Assembly (NCBI GenBank): GCA_900544535.1
Contig: UQVH01000001.1
Location: forward strand, 1 to 64,000
Reading direction: 5' to 3'
DNA length: 64,000 nt
Source of the DNA: an uncultured Bacteroidales bacterium
Lineage (GTDB): Bacteria > Bacteroidota > Bacteroidia > Bacteroidales > Muribaculaceae
Shown: in pieces, positions 38,388 through 47,398 of the stretch
Numbering within the stretch: position 1 is the stretch's first letter
How the letters are laid out: every line of letters begins with the position of its first letter
Notes under the pieces: model-generated
What the model saw: only the letters and a program-made list of their open reading frames with translations
What the model was told of the DNA's origin: nothing
Databases searched by the model: none
Position numbers and translations under genes: made by a program

Positions 38388-39356
38388 ATGAAAGAATTAA
38401 CCGAAATCCGTGTCAACGGAACTGACATACATCTTCAGGACAACCTCGTGCGCAGCTCGATCCTGCCTGAAAAAACCGCGGAACTCAGCCGCAACATCAT
38501 CTTCAAAGGCAACACCATTGTCGAAGGTCCCGTCTTCGGCAACCGCATCGAAGTGCGGCAGGGTCCGCTCGAAATCCAGGGAGCGGCCTTCACGCAGAAC
38601 GAGCTTTATGTGGCCGGAGACGCCGAAGGCGAGATCACCTTCAAAAAATGTGTAGGCTCGGCCAACTCCATCGTCTCGCGCGGCGACAAGGCCCGGCTGA
38701 TGTTTCTCGCCGACATCAACGCCAAGAGCGTGGCGCTGACCAACGCCTTTGTGGCCGGCAGCATCTATGCCGACGACATCACGCTGGAAAACTGTGTGGT
38801 GATCGGCGGTGTCTTCGCCACGCAGGACGCCGACATCCGCAATTCGATGGTCGGCACCTTCAACGCTCCCTCCGTGCGCCTCTCAGGCATAAACTACCTG
38901 CTGTTGCCGAGCGCCTTCTCAGTCGAACCGGTAAGCGCCACCCCCGCCACCATGCTGTTCAATCTCAGCCTCGCCGACCTCGGCGCCCTCTACAAGCAGC
39001 TGCCCCAGGCCGAAGATTCGGGCAAGATCCTCATCGACCTCACAGTCGACGAGCTTCTCTCGACCCTCGCCAACGAGGAAGTCACCAAAGTGCTCCGCAG
39101 CTACACGGTGATCGGCAAGGTCCTTGCCGCCGACCTGGTCAATACCGACAAGTTCCAGAACCACTTCCTTCTGACCGCCGCCGCCCTCGGCCCGCAGCTG
39201 TTGAAATCGTATGACCTCGGCACCGGCCGCGACGGCAAACCCGCAGTGCTCACCGTCGAGAAGATCCGCGACTTCCTCTTCGACATCCTCCACGGCAAAA
39301 TCGAAGTGCGCACCATGTCCGGCTCGTTCAACATCTCCGACATCACCGGCAGATAA
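38388..39356 (+). CDS. Bactofilin-like beta-solenoid protein
   Basis: 322 residues. The N-terminal 190 residues show the regular short-strand pattern of a right-handed beta-solenoid: NIIFKGNTIVEGPVFGNRIEVRQGPLEIQGAAFTQNELYVAGDAEGEITFKKCV, DINAKSVALTNAFVAGSIYADDITLENCVVIGGVFA. This resembles bactofilin-type polymer-forming domains, though I cannot confirm family membership by eye. The C-terminal 130 residues are helical (LSLADLGALYKQL, TVDELLSTLANEEVTKVLRSYTV). It is the last gene of the operon, which ends at the terminator at 39549-39588. It probably forms a filament or platform for the other components. Confidence 0.8.
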   Translation: MKELTEIRVNGTDIHLQDNLVRSSILPEKTAELSRNIIFKGNTIVEGPVFGNRIEVRQGPLEIQGAAFTQNELYVAGDAEGEITFKKCVGSANSIVSRGDKARLMFLADINAKSVALTNAFVAGSIYADDITLENCVVIGGVFATQDADIRNSMVGTFNAPSVRLSGINYLLLPSAFSVEPVSATPATMLFNLSLADLGALYKQLPQAEDSGKILIDLTVDELLSTLANEEVTKVLRSYTVIGKVLAADLVNTDKFQNHFLLTAAALGPQLLKSYDLGTGRDGKPAVLTVEKIRDFLFDILHGKIEVRTMSGSFNISDITGR

Positions 39357-39548
39357 TCACTGCAAAACCACCGGATAATCACCCCAAAACGCTCTCCGCC
39401 ACCTTTATTTTTTATTGGAAGATGTTGCAAAACCGGTTACATACCTGGCCCTTGCGACATCACCTGATCTCAATCTCTGATAGTAACACAATTATAATTT
39501 TCCAGATATATAAAATAGACTTCCTCATCTAAGACGGAGAGACGAAAG

Positions 39549-39588
39549 AGAGAGACAGACGCCCCAAAGCCTCTGTCTCTCTTGCTTT
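39549..39588. terminator. Terminator after the SPFH-scaffold operon
   Basis: AGAGAGACAGA (39549-39559) pairs with TCTGTCTCTCT (39572-39582), followed by TGCTTTT. The downstream minus-strand gene also ends here, so it may serve both. Confidence 0.8.
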
Positions 39589-39604
39589 TCACAACTTCTT
39601 AGAG

Positions 39605-40297
39605 TTATATCTGCAATTTTCTTGTTAGGTAATTATTATTTATTCTTAGCCTTAAAACACATATACCTTTAGGTAACATATATTTATCTATTGTTATCCG
39701 AGGCTCGGTGTGCTTTGTCGAATAAACCAATTGCCCTTGCATGTTATAAATTTCAACATTTGCCAACTTTTCCGAGGGATTATCTATAATAACCGACACA
39801 TCCGTAACAGTTATTTCAAAATCATCGCAGACGGATTCTATTTTGCTTTGGCCTAACAAGAGTTCCTTGTCTGCCTCCAAGACATAATCATTGGAACATA
39901 CCGGTATAAACCGAGCTAATAACTCGTTTCTCAATGAATCCTTATAACAGTCAAATCTAAAATATGTGCCCCACGAAACATCCACATATTCAGTCTCAAT
40001 TATTTCATTATCTATTTTTAAATCACGCGCAGATACATATTTTATTGATTCTATATCATTTTGATAGGGACGAGATTTTAAAATTACGATCCTTTGGGCT
40101 CCCTTAATAGAAAATTTCATTTTTAAGCGGCCCTCAATAGAGTATATTTTACCAGGTATAATATCCTCATTATTATAGTTATAATCAACCTCCAGCATCT
40201 CAAAATCAAAACCATCCGGAAAGTGTTGATTTTGTCCATAAATATTGAGGATGCTACACAAAACAGACAGTATTGATACTATTGCACGACCGACCAT
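39605..40297 (-). CDS. Secreted T9SS-sorted protein of unknown function
   Basis: 230 residues. It has a signal peptide (AIVSILSVLCSILNIYG) and a C-terminal type IX secretion sorting domain (VEIYNMQGQLVYSTK...MLPKGICVLRLRINNNYLTRKLQI). The middle 130 residues have no match that I recognise. The gene is much richer in A and T than its neighbours, which suggests recent acquisition. Its own -7 element lies at 40387-40394. Confidence 0.8.
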   Translation of the reverse strand: MVGRAIVSILSVLCSILNIYGQNQHFPDGFDFEMLEVDYNYNNEDIIPGKIYSIEGRLKMKFSIKGAQRIVILKSRPYQNDIESIKYVSARDLKIDNEIIETEYVDVSWGTYFRFDCYKDSLRNELLARFIPVCSNDYVLEADKELLLGQSKIESVCDDFEITVTDVSVIIDNPSEKLANVEIYNMQGQLVYSTKHTEPRITIDKYMLPKGICVLRLRINNNYLTRKLQI

Positions 40298-40386
40298 ATA
40301 ATAATCTTCTTTATTTTTACTGAATTATTTACATCCGTTATTTAATAATAACAACGCGGTTTCATACGATTTTATTAGCATTTTCG

Positions 40387-40394
40387 CAAATATA
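40387..40394 (-). promoter_or_regulatory. -7 promoter element of the 39605-40297 gene
   Basis: The reverse strand reads TATATTTG, about 90 bases before the ATG. Confidence 0.5.
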
Positions 40395-40544
40395 ATGACT
40401 ATTATCAACATATTTACCCTCTATTCTTATAATTATATATCAATTACTACAAATATTAATAAAATACTCCATAAATATTCACGTCAATAACTGTCTTCTG
40501 AGGATTGAGTCCAAATTTTATTTCGCGGGAGGGAGAATTTGTGT

Positions 40545-40552
40545 TAAATTTG
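40545..40552 (+). promoter_or_regulatory. -7 promoter element of the transglutaminase-like gene
   Basis: TAAATTTG (TAnnTTTG), about 102 bases before the ATG at 40654. The AT-rich stretch 40298-40540 holds nothing else I can name. Confidence 0.5.
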
Positions 40553-40653
40553 CAGACGGGCCGCGGGGAGCGGTCCGCCACGGTTGACTTTGTGTCTGTC
40601 TGACCGGCTGAATTATCCATAACCTGAACCATAACCTGTCACTGTCCATCGCA

Positions 40654-42030
40654 ATGAAAAGTTTTCTGAAACTGCCGCTTCTGTGTGCGGTCATGTGCGC
40701 CGCTTTGTCCGGCGAGGCAAAATCCTATGTCCACGATACCAAATATGACTGGAGCGGACTCGCCAACTCCATCACGTCGCCGTCGAAACCGGACTATGAG
40801 AAAGCCCGCGACATCTACACATGGCTGACGAAAAACATCTCCTACGATACAAGCTATTCAATCCATACCGCCGACGAGACTTACGAACAGAAGCGCGGCG
40901 TCTGCCAGGGCTACTGCGAGATGTTCTACCGCCTGGGCGAGGCCGTAGGGCTGCGGACTGACATCATCTTCGGCAAATCGAAAAACCACGATGGAACAGT
41001 CAGCGACATGGGCCACGCATGGCTCTTCGTCTATGTCGACGGCAATTCCGGTATACTCGTAGACCCCACCTGGGGCGCCGGAGGTGTGGATGACGGCAAA
41101 TTCAAGAGCGAACCGACCGACGCCTGGTTTAACGTCAGCCCCGAATGGCTCATATTCAGCCATTTCCCCGACGAGGCGGAATATCAGCTACTTGACTCGC
41201 CCCTGAGTTTCGACAGCTTCCGGAGAATATCCTATCTCCACCCCGCGCTGCGCGACTACGGCCACAACGGCAAGGAACTGCTCGCCTCGTCGCTCAACGG
41301 CCACACGCCACAGCTTCCCGAATATTACTCTTCGGCCATCGCGAGAAACACCACCGGCATAAAGATGCCGACCGAGAAAGAGCTGAGAGTCGGAACTCCC
41401 TACGAATTCTATGTACTCCCCACCGGACAGAACGATTTCGTGATCATCAACGGCGAGGAATATGACACCGACTGGGTGCGCTCAGGCAAACAGGCCGCCA
41501 TCCGCTTCATACCCGCCGCGCCAGGTCCGCTGACCGTCGGCGTAAGCACGGGCGACTCGAATTATTCCAGCCTTGTGAAGTACACCGTAGCCCAACCCAC
41601 CGCGCAGGACATCGCTAGACTTGAAGAGGCCACCCCGCTGCGCTCGCCAAGCCTCACGGGCCTGACGAACTACAACCGCAAGACACTTGAAAACTGGGGT
41701 ATAGATCCGCACAAACTGCTCGCTGCTGTGAAAGCCGAAGGGATTTCGGCGCTGCCGAGATTCAACGCCAATATCGAAAGCCGGGCGGTCGACGTCCCCC
41801 TCAACGGACGGCTGAAAACCGGCGCGACCTACACCTTCCGCTTCACACCCGGCAAAGGACGCGATTTCGCGGCCATCAACGACAAGATCTGGGTCAAGGA
41901 CTGGACGCAGAACCCCGACGGCAGCATCTCCATCACCGTCACCCCCACCGTCGCCGGCGAACTGAAAATCTCAGCCGTCATCGACGACACCAACAGCTTC
42001 TGGCCCATCCTCACCTACACCGTCGACTGA
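40654..42030 (+). CDS. Secreted transglutaminase-like (papain-fold) protein
   Basis: 458 residues. A signal peptide (MKSFLKLPLLCAVMCAALSGEA) precedes a transglutaminase-like domain with the complete triad: Cys84 in KRGVCQGYCEMF, His121 in MGHAWLFVY, Asp137 in LVDPTWG. Such domains act as cysteine proteases or amidases as often as crosslinking enzymes. Two similar beta-sandwich repeats follow (about 230-310 and 375-458; RVGTPYEFYVLPTGQNDFVIIN and KTGATYTFRFTPGKGRDFAAIN). Location is probably periplasm or cell surface. Substrate is unknown. Confidence 0.85.
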   Translation: MKSFLKLPLLCAVMCAALSGEAKSYVHDTKYDWSGLANSITSPSKPDYEKARDIYTWLTKNISYDTSYSIHTADETYEQKRGVCQGYCEMFYRLGEAVGLRTDIIFGKSKNHDGTVSDMGHAWLFVYVDGNSGILVDPTWGAGGVDDGKFKSEPTDAWFNVSPEWLIFSHFPDEAEYQLLDSPLSFDSFRRISYLHPALRDYGHNGKELLASSLNGHTPQLPEYYSSAIARNTTGIKMPTEKELRVGTPYEFYVLPTGQNDFVIINGEEYDTDWVRSGKQAAIRFIPAAPGPLTVGVSTGDSNYSSLVKYTVAQPTAQDIARLEEATPLRSPSLTGLTNYNRKTLENWGIDPHKLLAAVKAEGISALPRFNANIESRAVDVPLNGRLKTGATYTFRFTPGKGRDFAAINDKIWVKDWTQNPDGSISITVTPTVAGELKISAVIDDTNSFWPILTYTVD

Positions 42031-42070
42031 TTTCTTTGTGACGGAGGTGCGAAAAGTCATGATTTTGTTG

Positions 42071-42078
42071 TAATTTTG
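42071..42078 (+). promoter_or_regulatory. -7 promoter element of the PfkB-ribH operon
   Basis: TAATTTTG. Transcription would start about 42084-42086, at the base of the structured leader. Confidence 0.6.
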
Positions 42079-42082
42079 CCGT

Positions 42083-42203
42083 GAGGATAGGGAAGCGCCG
42101 GTGTGAAATCACCGGGGAGGTGACGGAGTGAACTTACGTGGTTTACAGGCGTTACTCTTCTGACGGAGCACATCAAAGGTGTGTCCACAGACTATCCCCT
42201 CTT
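42083..42203 (+). ncRNA. Structured 5' leader, riboswitch-like multi-stem junction (unassigned)
   Basis: Four stems can form together. P1: GAGGATAG (42083-42090) with CTAT-CC-CCTC (42192-42201). P2: CCGGTG (42098-42103) with CACCGG (42110-42115). P3: GAGTGAAC (42126-42133) with GTTACTC (42151-42157). P4: CACATC (42169-42174) with GGTGTG (42178-42183). P1 closes the whole region from the predicted transcript start to 14 bases before the ATG. The AGGGAA and GGTGTGAAATC bases recall a cobalamin aptamer, but its CCCGCnACTGT and AGTCAGGAnACCTGCC boxes are absent, so I leave it unassigned. Confidence 0.5.
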
Positions 42204-42215
42204 TACAGCAGAATT

Positions 42216-43079
42216 ATGAAAAAGGCAATCTACATCGGAGAACTCTCACTCAACATATCGGTCTGTCCCGACGGCTCGGCGCAGACTGGAGTGGGCGACT
42301 GGGCCGTGAACGCGGCTCTGCTTGACGGACGCATGGAAGTCCCGACCGTATGGGTCGGCGAGGCTGCCGCAGGAACCGTCGGCGACCTCATCGTGAAGAC
42401 ACTGGAAAACGCCCGCGTGGATGTAGCCTCGATCGACCGTTTCACCGAGGGTGTGAGTCCCGTCAGAATCTTCGCCGAGGGTGACGACAGCACCAAAGTG
42501 GACCACAGCCGTTTTCCCGCCGAACCTGTCAACGCCATCTGGCCGCGGATCGACGAAGGCGACATCGTCGTCTACGGGTCCTACATGGCCCTTGAGGACC
42601 GCAACCACGCGCGTCTGCTCGATCTGCTGCGCCATGCCAAAGCCCGCAAGGCCTTCCTGGTCTACCTGCCATATTTCGAATCGCATCAGGTTCCGAGGAT
42701 CACACGCGTGATGCCCTCGGTCTTCGACTGTCTCGAACTGGCGGACCTCATCGTGGCCCGCGACGCCGACATCCGCGCCGTCTTCGCAGGCAAGGACACC
42801 GACGCCATCTTCAAGGACCATCTGCTCTTCTACTGCCGCCGCTTCCTCCACATAGATCCGGCCGAAAAGAAACTGCGCTTCTTCGACGGAGATGAATCCT
42901 GGAGTCTCCTCTGCCACAAGACGGACAACACCGAGCTGCAATGGAGCGCTGGGGTACTCGCAGGCGCCGTCAGGGCGCTCACCGAAGGTAAGCGCGATCC
43001 GGACGAGATCATGAACTTCGCCAACGAGACGGCCCACAGCGACCTCGCCGCCGGCATCAGCCATCCCTGCTCGCGCTGA
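42216..43079 (+). CDS. PfkB/ribokinase-like carbohydrate kinase
   Basis: 287 residues. The start MKKAIYIGELSLN follows the leader; the longer frame to 42138 would run through it. The fold is that of PfkB kinases: an N-terminal GELxxN motif, GVGDWAVNAA, a central DIVVYGSYMALEDRNHARLLDLL region, and a C-terminal WSAGVLAGAVRALTEG where the usual anion-hole GAGD motif is altered (SAGV). Missing the canonical Asp base raises doubt about kinase activity. First gene of an operon with a TPR gene, ribH and DUF2851. Confidence 0.75.
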   Translation: MKKAIYIGELSLNISVCPDGSAQTGVGDWAVNAALLDGRMEVPTVWVGEAAAGTVGDLIVKTLENARVDVASIDRFTEGVSPVRIFAEGDDSTKVDHSRFPAEPVNAIWPRIDEGDIVVYGSYMALEDRNHARLLDLLRHAKARKAFLVYLPYFESHQVPRITRVMPSVFDCLELADLIVARDADIRAVFAGKDTDAIFKDHLLFYCRRFLHIDPAEKKLRFFDGDESWSLLCHKTDNTELQWSAGVLAGAVRALTEGKRDPDEIMNFANETAHSDLAAGISHPCSR

Positions 43080-43129
43080 GACCGGAACCCACGCCATCAA
43101 ACCTCATCCCGAACCTACCGACAAGTCAG

Positions 43130-44152
43130 ATGAAAGCCATATCCTTAGAACCTGTCTTCGCTCCGACCACGACCGACACCACCCCGCTCAAAAGTCTGCT
43201 CAGACGCAACCGCACCATGTCGGAAATCCGCCATGCCATCGGCGATGCGGACTTCAACACCGCCTATGACTTTCTGCGGTCGACCGCAGTGGAGATGGTC
43301 GACAAGGGTGAGACCGAGCGCGCCATCAGCGACGTCCGCGAGATCGACGAACTCATCAGCCGCAACGGCGAGGAGGAGCGCCACCTGCTCGACATCCACG
43401 CCGCCCTGATGCAGATACTCACGGCGCTCTATATAGAGAAAGGTGACAACGACGCGGCCATGACCACCGCGGCATCGGCCCTCTCGCTCTTAGCGCAGGA
43501 ACCGCGCCGAAAGGACGAGCCTTTCTTAGCAATCCTCGGCGCGCTGCTCTACGATATAGCCTATCTCCACACCGAACGCAAGGAGTACAAGCAGGCCGAG
43601 CGCGAACTGGCCAAATCGCTCAAGATTTTCGAACGCCTCGCAAAGACCGATCCGGCCCGCTATGCCTCGCCCCACGTCATGGCGCTGAACTCCGCGACCG
43701 CCACCTACCGCAACCGTGTACGCCAGGCCGAACTCCTCGCACACTATCAGGCCGTGACCTCCACCTATCTCCAGATGGTCAGCGCCGGAGTGAACGTAGA
43801 GGAAGCCACGGGACGACTGATTGACTCGATCACCGCCGAAGGTGACACACTCGTGCAGATGGGACGCCACCGCGAGGCCGTGCAGTACTACACCCGCGCG
43901 CTGAAATATCTGACCAAGATCGAAAGCCAGTTCACTCTGCGCCAGCTGCGCCTGTCGATAGCCCTCGGCGAGTCGATGCTGCGCATCAGCGCCATGAAGG
44001 ACAAGGGCATCCATCTGCTCAACACCATGCTCCACAAGGCCACGAAAATAAATGCCACCGACGAGCACCGCCGCATTGTCGACATCCTCTACAACGCCAA
44101 AAGCTCCTCGCTTGACATCCTCGGCCTCTGGCACAAAGTATTTCCGAAATAA
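43130..44152 (+). CDS. Tetratricopeptide repeat protein
   Basis: 340 residues, helical throughout with TPR-like units (EKGDNDAAMTTAASALSLL, YDIAYLHTERKEYKQAERELAKSLKIFERLAKTD, EGDTLVQMGRHREAVQYYTRALKYLTKIE). No signal peptide. TPR genes next to ribH are common in Bacteroidales, but their link to riboflavin is unclear. It begins 51 bases after the kinase gene and ends 25 before ribH. Confidence 0.82.
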   Translation: MKAISLEPVFAPTTTDTTPLKSLLRRNRTMSEIRHAIGDADFNTAYDFLRSTAVEMVDKGETERAISDVREIDELISRNGEEERHLLDIHAALMQILTALYIEKGDNDAAMTTAASALSLLAQEPRRKDEPFLAILGALLYDIAYLHTERKEYKQAERELAKSLKIFERLAKTDPARYASPHVMALNSATATYRNRVRQAELLAHYQAVTSTYLQMVSAGVNVEEATGRLIDSITAEGDTLVQMGRHREAVQYYTRALKYLTKIESQFTLRQLRLSIALGESMLRISAMKDKGIHLLNTMLHKATKINATDEHRRIVDILYNAKSSSLDILGLWHKVFPK

Positions 44153-44176
44153 CCAATCAAAGCACAGAATAAAACA

Positions 44177-44656
44177 ATGTCACAGCACACCCCGACCAGC
44201 TCTCTTCCCCGCATCGAAGATTTCAGAATAGCGATAGCCGTAGCCGAATGGAACGGCCACATCACCGGCGCCCTGCGCGACGGCGCACTCAAGACCCTGC
44301 GCGACTACGGCATGCCCGACAAGGACGTGACAGTGGTCACCGTCCCCGGTGCCGTCGAACTGACCTTCGCCGCATCGAAACTCATAGAGACCGGCTCATT
44401 TGACGCCATCATCATCATCGGCTGCGTCATCAAAGGCGACACCCCGCACTTCGACTACGTATGCCAGAGCGTCACCCAGGGCATGACGGCGCTCAACGCC
44501 GACTGCGACGTGCCCGTGATCTTCGGCGTGCTGACCGTCAACGAAGAGCAGCAGGCTCTCGACCGCGCCGGCGGCTCTTTAGGCAACAAAGGCTCCGAGG
44601 CAGCCGAGACAGCCATCAAGATGGTGGCCCTCAACCGCCACATCGACGAGCTTTAA
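44177..44656 (+). CDS. ribH: 6,7-dimethyl-8-ribityllumazine synthase
   Basis: 159 residues, the standard length. RibH condenses 5-amino-6-ribitylaminouracil with dihydroxybutanone phosphate, the penultimate step of riboflavin synthesis, and forms icosahedral shells. Seen: RIAIAVAEWNGHIT, VVTVPGAVELTFAASKLIETGSFDAIIIIGCVIKGDTPHFDYVCQSVTQG, VPVIFGVLTVNEEQQALDRAGG, GNKGSEAAETAIKM. Identification is certain. Confidence 0.97.
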   Translation: MSQHTPTSSLPRIEDFRIAIAVAEWNGHITGALRDGALKTLRDYGMPDKDVTVVTVPGAVELTFAASKLIETGSFDAIIIIGCVIKGDTPHFDYVCQSVTQGMTALNADCDVPVIFGVLTVNEEQQALDRAGGSLGNKGSEAAETAIKMVALNRHIDEL

Positions 44657-44709
44657 GCCACCACTTCCAAACTTCCTCTTTCCCCAACCTCTCTCAACTC
44701 ACTACTTCG

Positions 44710-45996
44710 ATGGAACGCCTGATGCAATACGTGTGGCAGCACCGTCTGTTGGAACCGACGGACATGGTCACTGTCGACGGGCGAAAAATAACAGTCCTGG
44801 ATCCCGGTCGGCTCAACACCGATGCGGGGCCTGACTTTTTCAACGCCAAAATAAAAATAGGCGAGGCCATGTGGGCCGGCGATGTCGAGATTCATGTCAG
44901 GGCAAGCGACTGGCACCGCCACGGCCATGCTGCGGACCGAGCCTACGATTCAGTAGTGCTCCACGTCGTAGACCGCGATGACACGGCCATAAAGCGTCAC
45001 AACGGGGAAGTGATAGCACAGATGGTGATGAGATGCGAGCCGGAGTTTCACGTGCGCTACCACGAGCTTGTCGACCGCGCGGACATAGACCTGCCATGCT
45101 CCGGAGAGATAAAATCCATGGATACGCTGCGCCTCACCGACTGGCTGACGGCCCTGGCTTACGAGCGCGTCTATTCGAAGACGGCCCGCATCGAGGAGTT
45201 GCTGCACCAATATACCGGCGACTGGGAGCAGACCTGCTACGTGGTCCTTGCCCGCGCCCTCGGCTTCAGCACCAACTCCGAACCGATGGAGCGCCTGGCC
45301 ATGTCGCTGCCGCTGCATTTCCTGCGCAAGCACAGCGACTCGCTGACGGCAATCGAAGCCCTGTTTTTCGGTCAGGGAGGCTTCTTAGACAACGCGCCGA
45401 AAGCCGATCCATATGTCGATCAGCTTGTCAGGGAGCACAAGTTCTTCGCCCACAAATTTTCATTGCCCCCCTTGCAGCCATTGGGGTGGAAGATGGCGCG
45501 GATGCGGCCACACAACTTTCCGCACCGCCGCATAGCCCTGCTTGCACAACTCGTCAGCTCGGACACGCGCCTTGTCAGCCGCATCACCGGAGCGGAGAGC
45601 ATCGACGCCCTACGCGAGATTTTCCGGCAGCCGCTCACAGGCTACTGGGCGCGTCACTTCACCTTCGGACCCGAAAGCGAGCGCAGCTATGAAACGCTAA
45701 GCCGGAACTCGGCCGACATTCTGATCATCAACACGGCGATTCCGCTGATGATGGCCTACGGCGCCGCGCACGGCGACGAGGAGATGGGGCGCCGGGCCAT
45801 GGAGTGGCTTCAGGAACTTCCGGCGGAAAACAATTCGGTGGTCAGTCTCTTCGTCAACGCCGGGATCGGCTGCAAGGACTCGTTCACATCGCAGGCGCTC
45901 ATTCAGCTGAGGCGGCGCTACTGCGAGGAGCGGAAATGTCTCTACTGCCGCCTGGGCCACACGCTGCTTGCCTCGCGGGCCAAAAGGCGCCGCTGA
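44710..45996 (+). CDS. DUF2851 family protein
   Basis: 428 residues from the ATG at 44710 (the open frame runs back into ribH in another frame and should not be used). Features of DUF2851: YVWQHRLLEP, GRLNTDAGPDFFNAKIKIGEAMWAGDVEIHVRASDWHRHGH, YDSVVLHVVDRDD, RLGHTLLASRAKRR at the end with CxxC (KCLYCR). The EVH-type and NAGPDF motifs recall nuclease-like folds, but function is not established. It ends the operon, convergent with the MFS gene. Confidence 0.88.
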   Translation: MERLMQYVWQHRLLEPTDMVTVDGRKITVLDPGRLNTDAGPDFFNAKIKIGEAMWAGDVEIHVRASDWHRHGHAADRAYDSVVLHVVDRDDTAIKRHNGEVIAQMVMRCEPEFHVRYHELVDRADIDLPCSGEIKSMDTLRLTDWLTALAYERVYSKTARIEELLHQYTGDWEQTCYVVLARALGFSTNSEPMERLAMSLPLHFLRKHSDSLTAIEALFFGQGGFLDNAPKADPYVDQLVREHKFFAHKFSLPPLQPLGWKMARMRPHNFPHRRIALLAQLVSSDTRLVSRITGAESIDALREIFRQPLTGYWARHFTFGPESERSYETLSRNSADILIINTAIPLMMAYGAAHGDEEMGRRAMEWLQELPAENNSVVSLFVNAGIGCKDSFTSQALIQLRRRYCEERKCLYCRLGHTLLASRAKRRR

Positions 45997-46064
45997 CGGC
46001 CGTTTTCAGGACGGGAATTCGGGCAAAAGAAAAACATCGCAGCGAAAAAGTCACGGAAACGGCC

Positions 46065-47219
46065 CTAAAATCGCCGCAAAGGGAGATAACGCAAGATTGC
46101 GTAGATTGCGGCGACGAGGGCGACAGCGCCGCCCACAAAGCCTATATCGGCCATCATTCCGTGGTCGCAGACAATGCCGCCTACAAAGGCCCCGCCGCCG
46201 ATGCCGAGATTGAAGATTCCGGAGTAGATACTCATGGCCACCGCCGAGTTGCGCGGCGCGAGCACGATGATCTCGTTCTGGAAGGCGATATTGTAGACGG
46301 TGATGGCCAGTCCCCACAGAATACACAGCAGCGCGAGGAGCCAGACGGAAAGAGAGGCCACGGGCAGAAGCAACAGAAGCATCACCGGCAGACCGAGACA
46401 GGCGACCGAGATGATGCGTCGGGGATAGCGCGGAAACCAGCGGGTCATCAGCGCGCTTCCGAAAAGTCCGGCCACACCGAAGAGGGCGAGGGTAAGAGTG
46501 ATGGCCCTGGGCTGCATCCCGACCACGCGGTCCATGAAAGGCTCGACGTAGCTGTAACCCGTGTAGTGGCCCGTGACGATGACGGCGGTGATGAAGTAGA
46601 CCATCAGCAGCGGACGGCAGCCGAGAACGTCGCGGAGCATGTCGCCGCGCGATTCATCCTCGCCGTTGCGCGGCAGGGAGGGGAAGAAGCGGAAAAGTCC
46701 GACGAGGATCAGTCCGGCAAGCAGACCGAGGGCTCCGAAAGTCACACGCCATCCCGCGAGAAGTCCGAGCATACGTCCGAGGGGCAATCCGGCCACAAGA
46801 GCAATGCCGCCGCCAGCGACGAGGGCGCTGAGAGCCGTCGAGCGTTTGCCGTCGGGGGTGACGGCGACAGCCATCGGGGGAGCGATGGACCAGAAAAGGG
46901 AATGGGCGCAGGCCACGCCAATTCGCGAGGCAAGCAGTGACCAGTAGCCGGTCGACAGCACCGATCCGATGTGGCTGACGAAAAACACGCCGAGGATGAT
47001 CAGCAGGAGGCGCCGGAAATCCATACGCGCGCACCACAGCATCAGCGGGAGCGACAACAGGGCGACAACCCAAGCATAGATCGAGATGAGCATTCCGGCT
47101 TTAGCCTCGCTGACGCCGAAGTCGGCGGCTATGTCGCTCAGAAGCCCGATCGGGGTAATTTCGGAGGTATTGAAAGTGAATCCTGCGACTGTCAGCAGGA
47201 TCAGCGGCATCCATTTCAT
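46065..47219 (-). CDS. MFS transporter, sugar-efflux/AraJ-like
   Basis: 384 residues with 12 predicted membrane helices. The start (LLTVAGFTFNTSEITPIGLLSDIAADFGVSEAKAGMLISIYAWVVALLSLPLMLW) matches the sugar-efflux (SotB/AraJ) branch of the major facilitator family, and the loop 2-3 motif is reduced (ARMDFRRLLL). It probably exports sugars or a drug-like compound by proton exchange; the substrate is unknown. It is divergent from the EFR1 gene; the -7 element is at 47295-47302. Confidence 0.88.
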   Translation of the reverse strand: MKWMPLILLTVAGFTFNTSEITPIGLLSDIAADFGVSEAKAGMLISIYAWVVALLSLPLMLWCARMDFRRLLLIILGVFFVSHIGSVLSTGYWSLLASRIGVACAHSLFWSIAPPMAVAVTPDGKRSTALSALVAGGGIALVAGLPLGRMLGLLAGWRVTFGALGLLAGLILVGLFRFFPSLPRNGEDESRGDMLRDVLGCRPLLMVYFITAVIVTGHYTGYSYVEPFMDRVVGMQPRAITLTLALFGVAGLFGSALMTRWFPRYPRRIISVACLGLPVMLLLLLPVASLSVWLLALLCILWGLAITVYNIAFQNEIIVLAPRNSAVAMSIYSGIFNLGIGGGAFVGGIVCDHGMMADIGFVGGAVALVAAIYAILRYLPLRRF

Positions 47220-47294
47220 AAAAACAAGCTTTCTAAACCTTATAAATTATTGGAAAACAGCAAACTGCACTAACAGACTGACATTTTAAGGCTG

Positions 47295-47343
47295 CAAAAT
47301 TAGCTAAAATCCGAGAGGAGACCAATTTTTCTTGCTAATTTTG
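47295..47343. promoter_or_regulatory. Divergent promoters of the MFS and EFR1 genes
   Basis: On the minus strand TAATTTTG (47295-47302) serves the MFS gene. On the plus strand TAATTTTG (47336-47343) serves the gene at 47399. The two elements are 33 bases apart, so one regulator could control both. Confidence 0.55.
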
Positions 47344-47398
47344 TGGAAAGTGCGTTTTTTCACAGAATTCTTCATCTAATTCTTCTTAAAGAATCATT

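Noticed and set aside
42083..42203. Calling the PfkB-operon leader a second cobalamin riboswitch
   Set aside because: Only the GGGAA and GGTG parts resemble it. The CCCGCnACTGT and AGTCAGGAnACCTGCC boxes are absent.
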